Source of the DNA: Rhizobium sp. CF122
GTDB lineage: Bacteria > Pseudomonadota > Alphaproteobacteria > Rhizobiales > Rhizobiaceae
Assembly (NCBI RefSeq): GCF_000282035.1
Contig: NZ_AKKA01000010.1
Span: forward strand, 28,508 to 92,507
Direction of reading: 5' to 3'
Length of the DNA stretch: 64,000 nucleotides
Shown here: piece after piece, positions 34,763 to 44,631 of the stretch
How the letters are laid out: each line of letters opens with the position of its first letter
How positions within the stretch are numbered: the stretch's first letter is position 1
Made by a program: the position numbers and the translations under genes
Notes under the pieces: model-generated
Told to the model about the DNA's origin: nothing
Seen by the model: the letters and a program-made list of their open reading frames with translations, nothing else
Database searches by the model: none

Positions 34763-35843
34763 TTGGCCCTCCCATTTGCTTGTGTTCAAGGGGTCCACCT
34801 TTGAGAATTCGGCGAACCGGAAAAAGCTGGATGCCGGTGCGGTCGGAAAACAGGCCCCAAAGCCCGCGCGGCGCAAACAGCATCGTGACGATGGCGACCA
34901 GGCCGAGTATCAAAAGATACCAGGAGCCATAGCCGGCAAGCAGGTTCTGCAGCAGAAAGAAGACGATGACGCCGATGATTGGCCCTTCGACCGTGCCGAT
35001 GCCGCCGATGACGACGATGAAGATCACGTAGGCCGTCCAGTCGATCACCGAGAAGGCAGCATCCGGCGAGATGCGTTGCTTCTGGACATAGATAAGCGCG
35101 CCGCAGCAGCCCGTCAGAAATGCCGCGGTCAGATAAACCATCGTCTTCATACGCCGGGCATCAACGCCGACGGCGCGTGCCGCCTGCTCATTGTCGCGGA
35201 CCGCGGCAAGACCCAGCCCGTTGCGCGATCGCAGCAACCAGTAGATGGCCCCGATCGTGACCAGAGCGAGTACGAGCGCGAGCCAATAGGTCAGCGCGTC
35301 ACCCGCCTCCGCCGATTTCATCCGAAACAAGGATTTCAACAGGTCGATGCCGATCATCTCGCGGGTCGCGTCACGCGGCAATGATGTGCCGGTACCGCCG
35401 CCGAGTGCCTTCCACTGGGCAAAGAGCAAGCGGCCGACCTCGGCGATCACCCATGTGCCAATGGCAAAATAAGGACCGTGGAGGCGAAACGTGAAGAACG
35501 CCGTCGGCACGGCGACGATCGCCGCAAAGACGCCGGCGACCAGGACTGCCGCGACAGGATCGAGCCCCAACAGGCTGACGAGAGCAAACATGGCATAAGC
35601 CCCGCAACCGACGAAAAGCTGCTGGCCGACCGAAATCAGGCCGGCATATCCGGCAAGTAGATTCCAGCATTGTGCCAACACCAGCATGGTGAGGATGAAG
35701 AACAGGTCCTGGACTGCGCCGCGCGACACCAGAAGCGGCGCCAGGAATGCGAGGATCACGACGATCGCAGCCATGAGGGCGAATGCCGCGGATGCGCCTG
35801 TACGGGTCTCAACTTTGAAGGTTGGTGAGAGCAACTGTTCCAT
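34755..35843 (-). CDS. HAAT-family ABC permease, LivM-like
   Basis: 362 aa with about ten membrane helices. Family features: LVLAQCWNLLAGYAGLISVG near the N-terminal third and GPYFAIGTWVIAEVGRLLFA, GLAAVRDNEQAARAVGVDAR (the cytoplasmic EAA-like coupling loop), then IGGIGTVEGPIIGVIVFFLL. Pairs with the LivH-like permease 7 bases upstream to form the membrane channel. The companion genes suggest uptake of an aromatic acid rather than amino acids. Confidence 0.9.
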   Translation of the reverse strand: MEQLLSPTFKVETRTGASAAFALMAAIVVILAFLAPLLVSRGAVQDLFFILTMLVLAQCWNLLAGYAGLISVGQQLFVGCGAYAMFALVSLLGLDPVAAVLVAGVFAAIVAVPTAFFTFRLHGPYFAIGTWVIAEVGRLLFAQWKALGGGTGTSLPRDATREMIGIDLLKSLFRMKSAEAGDALTYWLALVLALVTIGAIYWLLRSRNGLGLAAVRDNEQAARAVGVDARRMKTMVYLTAAFLTGCCGALIYVQKQRISPDAAFSVIDWTAYVIFIVVIGGIGTVEGPIIGVIVFFLLQNLLAGYGSWYLLILGLVAIVTMLFAPRGLWGLFSDRTGIQLFPVRRILKGGPLEHKQMGGPNG

Positions 35844-35849
35844 GACGTC

Positions 35850-36699
35850 TCAATCCACTGCGCGCGGGAAGAGGCCGCGCGGCTTGAACAGGAGGACGAG
35901 AAGGAACGCGAGATGCCCAGCCAGGATCTGCCATTCCGGATTGATGGCCGCCCCGATCGTCTGCGCGACACCAAGTATGATTCCGCCGGCCAGCGTTCCC
36001 CAAAGCGAGCCCAGCCCGCCAATGATGACGGCTTCGAAGGCGTAGATCAGCCGCGCCGGTCCCGACGTGGGATCAAAATTGGCACGTGTTCCGAGGAAGA
36101 GCGCCGCGATCGTCACCACCACCATGGCAAGGCCTGTTGCCGTTGCGAAAATGCGTTGCGGCCGGATGCCCATCAGGCCTGCCGTGGTGACATCGTCGGA
36201 TGTGGCACGAAACGCGCGGCCGATCGAGGTGCGATAGATCAACTGGTTCAGCATAACGATGGCGAGGATCGCTGAGCCAAAGGTCAGCATCGGCATGACA
36301 CCGACATTGATCGGTCCCAGCGAAACGGAGGCGGTCTCGAGCGCACCTGCCGATATCCGACGGCTGTCGGCCGTAAAGCCTTCCAGCAAACCGTTCTGGA
36401 TGACGATCGAAAGACCGAACGTGACGAGAAGCGGCGGCAGGATATCCTTTCCGAGCGTGCGGTTAAGCAAGTGGTATTGAAGGACCCAACCGGCTGCGAA
36501 CATGAGAGGCGCCGCGATGAACGCCGCAACGAAAGGATGGAGCCCCAGCAATGAAACAAGCAACAGGATCACAAAGGCGGCGAAGACGATCAGGTCGCCA
36601 TGCGCAAGGTTGACCAGCCGCATGATGCCGAAGACCAGGCTCAGCCCCGCGGCAAAAAGCGCATAAAGCCCGCCAAGCAGGATGCCCTGCGCTATCGTA

Positions 36700-36713
<14 letters not shown>
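35850..36713 (-). CDS. HAAT-family ABC permease, LivH-like
   Basis: 287 aa from ATG at 36713; the upstream codons are a track extension without a ribosome-binding site. Helices include GILLGGLYALFAAGLSLVFG and MRLVNLAHGDLIVFAAFVIL (the LivH NLAHG signature). RAFRATSDDVTTAGLMGIRP is the coupling loop and GGLGSLWGTLAGGIILGVAQ ends the core. The start overlaps the end of the LivF-like gene by 14 bases. Functions with the other four transport genes of this operon. Confidence 0.9.
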
Positions 36714-38138
<1,425 letters not shown>

Positions 38139-38156
38139 AAATCTCTCTCCCACTTG

Positions 38157-38178
38157 GGGAGCCGCCTCCACGGCTCCC
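38157..38178 (-). other. Intercistronic hairpin between binding-protein and LivG-like genes
   Basis: GGGAGCCG (38157-38164) and CGGCTCCC (38171-38178) form a perfect 8-bp stem with a 6-nt loop. Placed right after the binding-protein gene, it may protect that 3' end and raise its mRNA above the permease genes. Confidence 0.5.
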
Positions 38179-38204
38179 TGCTCTTCCGACGAGAGCTGAC
38201 GCGC

Positions 38205-39488
38205 TCAGGCGATCGGCTCCATTTTCCCGCCGGTCGGTATGTTGGGTGCCGTGGCATTCTCGACGATAACGAGATCATACCCCTTGCCGCCCTGTTTCAG
38301 CCGCCATTGGCCGCCGACAAGCGGCGTCTTGGCAACGTTCTTCTGCGCAAAGGGCGGCAGTTTCTCGTTGCCCCAGGCGATCGGGCCAACGAGCGTGTCG
38401 AGCCTTGTTTCGCCGATGACCTTGGCAACAGCCTCGCCGTCACTTGGATCGTCAGCACGTTTCATGACATCCACGGCCAGCTCGAACAGCGCATGCGCGA
38501 ATCCGATCGGCTGTGTCCAGGGCCGGTCCGTTGCCTTGGTGAAAGCCTCAGCAACCTGCGCGGCAGTCTCACCCGTCAGCGACGATTTGAAGGGGTGGCT
38601 TGGCGTCCACCAGACTTCGGTTGAAAGATTGTGGCCGGCGTCGCCGAGCGATTCCACCGTTTGCGGGAACAGCAGCGCCTTGCCGACCGAGGCAACCTTT
38701 GGTTTGAAGCCCTGCTGCTTTGCCTGGTTCCAGAAGGTCGTAAGATCCGGTGGGATAACGACACCGGTGACGATTTCGGCGTTCGCCTGCTTGAAGGCGT
38801 TGATCTGTGCGGAGAAGTCATCTGAAAGGTTCTGGAAACGACCAGGATCGGTCAGCGTATAGCCGAGCTTCTCGAGCACCGGCGGGAAACCGACAACCTT
38901 GTCTCCCCAAGCATTTCCATCCCCGTCGTTGGGGAACAGCCCGCCGACCTTCTTGTTGGTCTCGACCTGGCCCCACATGCCGGTAAAGACGGCAATGATG
39001 TCCTCGAGCCCCCAAAAGAAATGATAGGCGAAATTGAATGGTTTCCAGGAATTCGGGTCGCCGGGATTTGCCTGCTGGCCAATGAACCATGGCTGCCACG
39101 GCGCAACCGTCGAAATGCAGGGCATTTCTTCGGCTTCGCAGGTCGTCGACACCGGGTTGGTGGTTTCGGGTGTCGAGGAAACGAGGACCAGGTTTACCTC
39201 ATCGGTCACGATCAGTTCCTTCGTGACCTCAGCGGCACGATTGGGATTGGACTGGCTGTCTTTGACGACAACCTCATAGTCGAGGCCCATCTTCCTGGTC
39301 GTCGCAAGAAAGTTCTCGATGACGAACTTGTCGGCCTCGCCGAAGGCGGCAAGCGGTCCGGTTTGCGGACTGACATAGCCGAGCTTGATCGAGCTTTTCT
39401 GTGCCAGCGCCGGCAATGCCAGCCCGGATGCGGCAGCAAGCACGCCGGTGGCTGCCGTCTGTTTCAGGAATTCGCGTCTGGTTGTCAT
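38205..39488 (-). CDS. Aromatic-type HAAT substrate-binding protein (LivK-like)
   Basis: 427 aa. The start MTTRREFLKQTAATGVLAAA is a Tat-like signal with RR and ends at ALAQ. The mature part has the type I periplasmic-binding fold (KLGYVSPQTGPLAAFGEADK, KELIVTDEVNLVLVSSTPET, VGGLFPNDGDGNAWGDKVVG). It defines the substrate of the five-gene importer. Being encoded directly behind the dioxygenase and reductase genes, it probably binds an aromatic acid or phenol precursor. Tat export of an ABC binding protein is uncommon and would allow a pre-folded protein. Confidence 0.88.
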   Translation of the reverse strand: MTTRREFLKQTAATGVLAAASGLALPALAQKSSIKLGYVSPQTGPLAAFGEADKFVIENFLATTRKMGLDYEVVVKDSQSNPNRAAEVTKELIVTDEVNLVLVSSTPETTNPVSTTCEAEEMPCISTVAPWQPWFIGQQANPGDPNSWKPFNFAYHFFWGLEDIIAVFTGMWGQVETNKKVGGLFPNDGDGNAWGDKVVGFPPVLEKLGYTLTDPGRFQNLSDDFSAQINAFKQANAEIVTGVVIPPDLTTFWNQAKQQGFKPKVASVGKALLFPQTVESLGDAGHNLSTEVWWTPSHPFKSSLTGETAAQVAEAFTKATDRPWTQPIGFAHALFELAVDVMKRADDPSDGEAVAKVIGETRLDTLVGPIAWGNEKLPPFAQKNVAKTPLVGGQWRLKQGGKGYDLVIVENATAPNIPTGGKMEPIA

Positions 39489-39521
39489 CTCATTCTCCTC
39501 CCATTCCCCCTTGTGTGACGA

Positions 39522-40583
39522 CTAATTCTCCGGCCGGCGGCCCTCCCAGGCCTGCTGCAGCAATGTGCGGATCGATGGCCGATCGATCGATCGCGGGTTC
39601 CAATAGGGGTTCTCGACCGCGATCTGGCTTGCCTTGTCGAGGTCGGCTTCGGTGAGGCCTAGATCACGCAGCGAAAGTGGCGCACCGATCGACTTGGCGA
39701 AGTCCCATAGCCCCCCGCCGACCGAGCCTCCGAAAATCTCTGCCACAGGCTGAAGAAGCTCGGGCACCGCCACCCCATTGAAGGCGGCCGTGTGGGGCAG
39801 CATGATCGCATGCGTTTCGGCATGCGGCGTGTCGAAGGTGCCGCCGAGCGTGTGGCAAATCTTATGGTGTAGCGCCATGCCGACCGTGCCAAGGACTGTG
39901 CCGCAGAGCCAGGCACCATAGAGACCGCCTGCCCGCGCATTTAGGTCGCCAGGGGTTGCCAGGATTTCCGGAAGTGCAGACCGGAAGGCCCGCAAGCCTT
40001 CGACGGCCATGAGGGTCGAGATCGGGTTGCGGTCCTCAGCGTAGAGCGCTTCGACGGCATGGGCCATGGCGTTCAGGCCCGAGGTCACAGACAAGCCAAC
40101 CGGAAGCCCCGTTGTCAGCGTGGCATCGTAGATCACCACCTCGGGAAGGATTTTCGCACCTTTCACTGTTGTCTTGCGACCGCCCTCGGTCTGACCAAGG
40201 ATCGGCGTGACCTCCGAGCCTGCGTAGGTCGTCGGAATGACGATCTGCGGCAGGTCCGTGCGATAAGCGATGGCCTTGCCGAGACCCGTCGTCGAGCCGC
40301 CGCCGAGCGACACGACGCAATCGGCTCCGCTTTCCCCAACCACCTTCATTGCCGTCTCAGTGACATCGACAGGCGTGTGCATGACGGCGCCGCTGAATAC
40401 GCCAACGGCCAGCGGCCCGATCTTCGCAGCCAGTGCCTCGGCGTCACTCTTCTGCTGTGGCGTGGAAAGAACCAACGCTCTCCGGCAACCGATCTTCGCG
40501 ATCCAGTTTGCCGCCTCTTGGCTAGCCCCTTCGCCGAAGACGATATGGGCCGGGCTGCCGGCATAGTGGAACGACAGGCTCAT
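39522..40583 (-). CDS. Maleylacetate reductase
   Basis: 353 aa, starting ATG at 40583 with ATGA overlap with the dioxygenase stop. Iron-alcohol-dehydrogenase fold: HYAGSPAHIVFGEG start, CVVSLGGGSTTGLGKAIAYR (nucleotide-binding GGGS), IPTTYAGSEVTPI and the metal-site region MALHHKICHTLGGTFDTPHA followed by ETHAIMLPH. Reduces maleylacetate to 3-oxoadipate with NAD(P)H, the step after hydroxyquinol ring cleavage. Its position confirms that the dioxygenases of this operon make maleylacetate. Confidence 0.92.
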   Translation of the reverse strand: MSLSFHYAGSPAHIVFGEGASQEAANWIAKIGCRRALVLSTPQQKSDAEALAAKIGPLAVGVFSGAVMHTPVDVTETAMKVVGESGADCVVSLGGGSTTGLGKAIAYRTDLPQIVIPTTYAGSEVTPILGQTEGGRKTTVKGAKILPEVVIYDATLTTGLPVGLSVTSGLNAMAHAVEALYAEDRNPISTLMAVEGLRAFRSALPEILATPGDLNARAGGLYGAWLCGTVLGTVGMALHHKICHTLGGTFDTPHAETHAIMLPHTAAFNGVAVPELLQPVAEIFGGSVGGGLWDFAKSIGAPLSLRDLGLTEADLDKASQIAVENPYWNPRSIDRPSIRTLLQQAWEGRRPEN

Positions 40584-41455
40584 CGTGCTTTCTCCGGTCT
40601 TGCCCGCACCATCACGAACGTGAAATCCACCTGCCGGATCTGCGAGACATCTCCGCTCACGGGGCGAAAGTCCCGGACCAATTCGGGTTTGACGCCAAAC
40701 AGCGCGTCCTCGTGGAGATGCGGATCGTTTCGATCATAGACATGCGTGGTGATCGTCTCGAAACCGACCGCGCGGACCATAAAATGCAGATGCGCCGGCC
40801 GATGCAAAGGATAGCCCGCTGCCGCCAGCAAATGCCCGACAGGGCCATCGTCGGGCACGCTGTATCCCTTCGGCATGACCGTGCGGTAGTTGACGCTTCC
40901 GTCGGCGTCGGCGCGAAAAAGGCCACGCAAGTTGTGCTCGGGCTGCAGGTCCGGCTGCTGGTTCTCATAAAAGCCCTGAGCATTGGCCTGCCAGGTGATA
41001 AGCTCGGCCGACGGGATCGGGCGCCCGTCCAGGTCGACGATCCGGGCCGAGACGCAAAGCGGCTCTCCCACTCCATCAAGCGAAATCGAGCTGCGCTGCG
41101 GGCGCTCCGGCACATCGCTGCGAAAGAATGGCCCGCGAATGGTGTTCGGAGTTGCCCCCTTCGGTCGTCGCGAATTGATTTCCTCCACGAGGGCCGACGC
41201 GCCGATCAGGTCGGAGAGCAACACCCACTCCTGACGGCGTTCATCGGAGGCATGGCCGACTTCCGTCAAAAACGCGATCACCCTGCGCCAATCATCCTGG
41301 GTGGGCCGGAATTCCTTGATCAGCTCATGCGCGTGTTTGGCGACCGCCGCCATGAGGCGGGGCAACTGGCCGCCCTTGCCAGAGGGCATGCGCTCAGCAA
41401 ACACGTCCGAGGAAGTGGCCTCACTGAAAATAAGCGCATCGGCTGCCGGCGGCAT
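40580..41455 (-). CDS. Hydroxyquinol 1,2-dioxygenase-type intradiol dioxygenase (copy 2)
   Basis: 291 aa from ATG at 41455, chosen over ATG at 41476 because GGGAGAG lies between them, 4 bases before. Same architecture as copy 1: AVAKHAHELIKEFRPTQDDW, EVGHASDERRQEWVLLSDLI, GPFFRSDVPERPQRSSISLD, AELITWQANAQGFYENQQPD, MPKGYSVPDDGPVGHLL and RPAHLHFMVRAVGF, so all four Fe(III) ligands are kept. It is the first gene of the operon. Divergence from copy 1 across the whole length suggests a different substrate or conditions rather than a recent duplication. Confidence 0.88.
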   Translation of the reverse strand: MPPAADALIFSEATSSDVFAERMPSGKGGQLPRLMAAVAKHAHELIKEFRPTQDDWRRVIAFLTEVGHASDERRQEWVLLSDLIGASALVEEINSRRPKGATPNTIRGPFFRSDVPERPQRSSISLDGVGEPLCVSARIVDLDGRPIPSAELITWQANAQGFYENQQPDLQPEHNLRGLFRADADGSVNYRTVMPKGYSVPDDGPVGHLLAAAGYPLHRPAHLHFMVRAVGFETITTHVYDRNDPHLHEDALFGVKPELVRDFRPVSGDVSQIRQVDFTFVMVRARPEKAR

Positions 41456-41538
41456 GCGTCTCTCCCAAAACCGCATCGTTGGTCATGGCAAGCTAGCAGG
41501 CCTGTCGCAGTCGATTGATGATTTGATTCAGCTTTAAT

Positions 41539-41553
41539 ATAACAGATCGTTAT
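41539..41553. promoter_or_regulatory. LysR box (T-N11-A palindrome) overlapping the regulator start
   Basis: ATAAC (41539-41543) and GTTAT (41549-41553) form a perfect dyad with 5 bases between; T41540 and A41552 fit T-N11-A. It overlaps the LysR start codon, so bound regulator would repress its own gene and could activate the divergent operon. Confidence 0.65.
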
Positions 41554-42502
41554 GAAGATAGATGAACGTCACCTGATCCAGCTCGCCGCAGTGGTCAAGA
41601 CCGGCGGAGTGACCGAGGGAGCGGCCCTCCTCGGGCTTGCACAGCCCGCTGTCTCGCGCACCCTGTCGATGCTTGAAATGCGTCTCGGCGAGCCACTGTT
41701 CATCAAAGGACGCAGACCGCTTCAACCCACGTCGCTTGGCCTGTCATTGGCCGAGCAAGGGCTGGTCATGCTGGCAGCATCCCGCAAGGCGTCGGATCTC
41801 GTGGAAAGCTTCCGCGTCGGCAAGAGCGGCTTCGTGCGCGTCGGAGGCACGCCGTTCTTCATGGATGCACTGATCGCAGGGTTGTGCGCCGAGTTTCAGA
41901 GCACACATCCTGATGTTCGGATCGATCAAAGCTACGGCTACTTCCCGGATCTTCGCGCCGCCTTGAAGGCCGACCAGATCGACCTTGCGATCTGCCCGAT
42001 CGACATTCTGGATGAGGGTTCCGGCTTGGAATTCCAACAGATCCTTCCGGGGCGCAACGTGATTGCCTGCAGGGTCACGCATCCACTGCTGCTCAAGCGT
42101 CGGCCGCAGCCAAGCCAGCTTCTCGACTATCCCTGGGTAGCACCTCCGCCGGGCAGCCCACTGCTCGCCGATCTTCGCGCCCTGTTGCTCTCCTTCGGCG
42201 CAACCGAAATCAAGATCCGTTATTCCGGCGGCTCGCTGATGAGTGTCATCAACTATCTCAAGGCGGCGGATGCTCTGACGGTGATACCCCATAGCGTGGT
42301 TTTCGCCTTGCGGAAGGAGAAATCGATCACCGCATTGCCGCTGACCATCCCGCATCCGGAACGGGCTCTGGCGATACTCACGCGCGCCGATTCCGCCCGA
42401 TCTCCGGCAGTCGATCAGTTCGCGCAGCATATACGCTCCGGATTCGAAAGCCTGAGGCACCTGATCAAGAGGCACGAGGAAGCGGTGGTTTGGGGGCGGT
42501 AG
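41552..42502 (+). CDS. LysR-family regulator of the aromatic operon
   Basis: 316 aa. Winged helix: HLIQLAAVVKTGGVTEGAAL, AQPAVSRTLSMLEMRLGEPL and TSLGLSLAEQG. Effector domain: GFVRVGGTPFFMDALIAGLC, IDLAICPIDILDEGSGLEF, YSGGSLMSVINYLKAADALT. It is divergent from the nine-gene catabolic operon with 96 bp between starts and its own start lies in a T-N11-A box, the classic arrangement of a LysR activator of aromatic catabolism. Confidence 0.9.
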   Translation: MKIDERHLIQLAAVVKTGGVTEGAALLGLAQPAVSRTLSMLEMRLGEPLFIKGRRPLQPTSLGLSLAEQGLVMLAASRKASDLVESFRVGKSGFVRVGGTPFFMDALIAGLCAEFQSTHPDVRIDQSYGYFPDLRAALKADQIDLAICPIDILDEGSGLEFQQILPGRNVIACRVTHPLLLKRRPQPSQLLDYPWVAPPPGSPLLADLRALLLSFGATEIKIRYSGGSLMSVINYLKAADALTVIPHSVVFALRKEKSITALPLTIPHPERALAILTRADSARSPAVDQFAQHIRSGFESLRHLIKRHEEAVVWGR

Positions 42503-42776
42503 CAGCTGCCGCCCAGGCCGCGCGCCAACTGTCAGGCGTTCTCAGCAACTCAGATCACCATTGAGGGAGCGGCTTCCAGTATGTTGCTCCAGTGCTGGTT
42601 TTTTCGACGAGAGCATCCTTTTTGGTGTCGCTCCAATTGGTGCCAGGCAGCACGATGCGCAAGTCCCGCTGGGCCCGACACTTGGTAACCTCAGCGACAT
42701 GCCTTAGCAGGCCGCTTGAAATCGCGGTTCGTCCGCCTACCTACCACTGCGTTACCTACCTTGAAGGAGCGCAGCC

Positions 42777-43262
42777 ATGGAACTTGCCGTGGTGCCCATC
42801 GTCAAGCCGGACGCCTCCAACTTCATTTTTGGCCAGTCGCATTTCATCAAGACTGTGGAAGATCTCCACGAGGCGCTGGTGGGCGCGGTTCCTGGCATTC
42901 GCTTCGGGCTGGCCTTCTGCGAGGCCTCTGGTAAGCGGCTGGTGCGTTGGTCGGGTAATGACGAAGCAGTGATCGCACTTGCACGCGACAACGCATTGGC
43001 GATTGGCGCTGGGCACACTTTCCTGATCTTCCTGGGGGACGGATTCTTTCCCGTCAACGTGCTGGCTGCGGTACGTGCGGTGCCAGAGGTCTGCCGCATT
43101 TTCTGCGCGACGGCCAACCCGACCCAGGTGATCGTCGCACAAACGGAGCTTGGCCGCGGCGTGCTCGGTGTGGTGGATGGCGCCTCACCGCTGGGTGTCG
43201 AAACCGACGCCGATATTGCGTGGCGGAAAAACCTGCTGCGTCAGATCGGCTACAAGCTTTAG
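42777..43262 (+). CDS. Adenosine-specific kinase (PF04008 family)
   Basis: 161 aa with GAAGGAG about 7 bases upstream. The family pattern is seen across the whole length: VVPIVKPDASNFIFGQSHFI, DLHEALVGAVPGIRFGLAFC, GKRLVRWSGNDEAVIALARD, GHTFLIFLGDGFFPVNVLAA and CRIFCATANPTQVIVAQTEL followed by GRGVLGVVDGASPLGVET. The archaeal prototype was assigned adenosine phosphorylation; few bacterial members have been tested. It lies alone between the aromatic operon regulator and the RND genes. Confidence 0.85.
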   Translation: MELAVVPIVKPDASNFIFGQSHFIKTVEDLHEALVGAVPGIRFGLAFCEASGKRLVRWSGNDEAVIALARDNALAIGAGHTFLIFLGDGFFPVNVLAAVRAVPEVCRIFCATANPTQVIVAQTELGRGVLGVVDGASPLGVETDADIAWRKNLLRQIGYKL

Positions 43263-43347
43263 TGGCTGGATGACGCCGAAGTCGACAGGCCTGCGTGGAA
43301 AGGTGGTCAATGCCACCCTCATTTCAGAAGCATCAGGAAGACACGGT

Positions 43348-44619
43348 ATGAACGGTAAATCGGTTGGTCCAACCTGCCGCCACCGGCACTATGGGCGATC
43401 TTTCCTGCTGGGTGCGGTATTGATTGCCTCCACCGCTCTTGCGGCCTGCAACGGAAGCTCGCAACAAGGGTCCACAGCAGCCTCGGGAGCAGCACAGCCT
43501 CCCGAAGCCGGGTACTTGGTTGTCCACCCGCAACCTGTCGTGCTGACAACCAACGTGGCAGGCCGCGTTGTCGCCTTTAAGCTGGCGGAAATTCGCCCCC
43601 AGGTTGGCGGTATCATCCAAGAGCGTGTTTTCACGGAAGGCACAGAGGTGAAGCAGGGAGATATCCTCTATCGCCTGGATTCCCAGACCTACGAGGCTGC
43701 GGTTGCGTCGGCGGTAGCGACTGTGAAGAAAAACGAGGCCGCACTTTCTGGCGCAAAATCGAAGTTCGACCGCTACAAGACGCTCTCAACCACAAGCGCC
43801 GTCAGTCAGCAGGACCGCGAGGACGCGGAGTCGAACTATCTGCAGGCGCAGGCGGGTATCGCTGTCGCACAGGCAGATCTCCAAACAGCTAAGATCAATC
43901 TTGGCCATGCAACGATCACAGCCCCGATCGACGGCCGGATTGGCACATCTTCAGTCAGTACGGGATCGCTGGTGACGGCATCGCAATCCGACGCGCTTGC
44001 TACTATCCGCCAGCTCGATCCCGTTTATGTGGACCTGACGGAATCCTCCGCCAATCTGATCAAGTTCCGAAATCAGCTTCGGATGGGCGGTTTCAGCCCC
44101 ATTGTCGGCGGGCCTGAATCCAAGGCAGAGGTACATCTCTCATTCGCTGACGGTACACCTTATGACCTTGTCGGTGAGATCAAGTCGGCCGATCAGTTCG
44201 TTGCGCAAACGACAAGCACATTCACCATCCGCAGCCGTTTCGACAATCCGGAGCGGCGCCTTCTGCCTGGCATGTATGTGTTGGGGACGATCAGCCTCGC
44301 GCGTGACAACAACGGTATTCTGCTGCCGCAGCGTAGCGTGTCCCGGAATGCAAAGGGCGAGGCGACAGCGCGCTTCATCAAGACCGACGGCACGGTTGAA
44401 ACGCGGGCTCTCGAAATTGCCATAGATATCGGACCGAACTGGCTCGTGACGAAGGGCGTATCGGACGGGGACAAGCTGATCGTCGACGGGCTTCAAAACG
44501 CCCAAGACGGCAAGCCAGTCAAGCCGGTTGAGGTCAAGCTCGACGCCAACGGCCTCGAAGTGAGCGTGGCGGATGTTTCAAGTGACAACGGCGAGCAAGC
44601 AGCATCAATTGGCAAGTGA
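43348..44619 (+). CDS. RND efflux periplasmic adaptor lipoprotein
   Basis: 423 aa from ATG at 43348; the upstream frame extension is discarded. Signal peptide ends in the lipobox ALAAC. Membrane-fusion-protein order: RPQVGGIIQERVFTEGTEVK (lipoyl half), a coiled coil (AVATVKKNEAALSGAKSKFD, AQAGIAVAQADLQTAKINLG), GHATITAPIDGRIGTSSVST (second lipoyl half) and barrel sequence with RRLLPGMYVLGTISLAR. Bridges the inner-membrane pump to a TolC-type channel, which is not encoded here. The RND gene follows after 12 bases. Confidence 0.92.
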   Translation: MNGKSVGPTCRHRHYGRSFLLGAVLIASTALAACNGSSQQGSTAASGAAQPPEAGYLVVHPQPVVLTTNVAGRVVAFKLAEIRPQVGGIIQERVFTEGTEVKQGDILYRLDSQTYEAAVASAVATVKKNEAALSGAKSKFDRYKTLSTTSAVSQQDREDAESNYLQAQAGIAVAQADLQTAKINLGHATITAPIDGRIGTSSVSTGSLVTASQSDALATIRQLDPVYVDLTESSANLIKFRNQLRMGGFSPIVGGPESKAEVHLSFADGTPYDLVGEIKSADQFVAQTTSTFTIRSRFDNPERRLLPGMYVLGTISLARDNNGILLPQRSVSRNAKGEATARFIKTDGTVETRALEIAIDIGPNWLVTKGVSDGDKLIVDGLQNAQDGKPVKPVEVKLDANGLEVSVADVSSDNGEQAASIGK

Positions 44620-44631
44620 GCGGAGCGGCCA

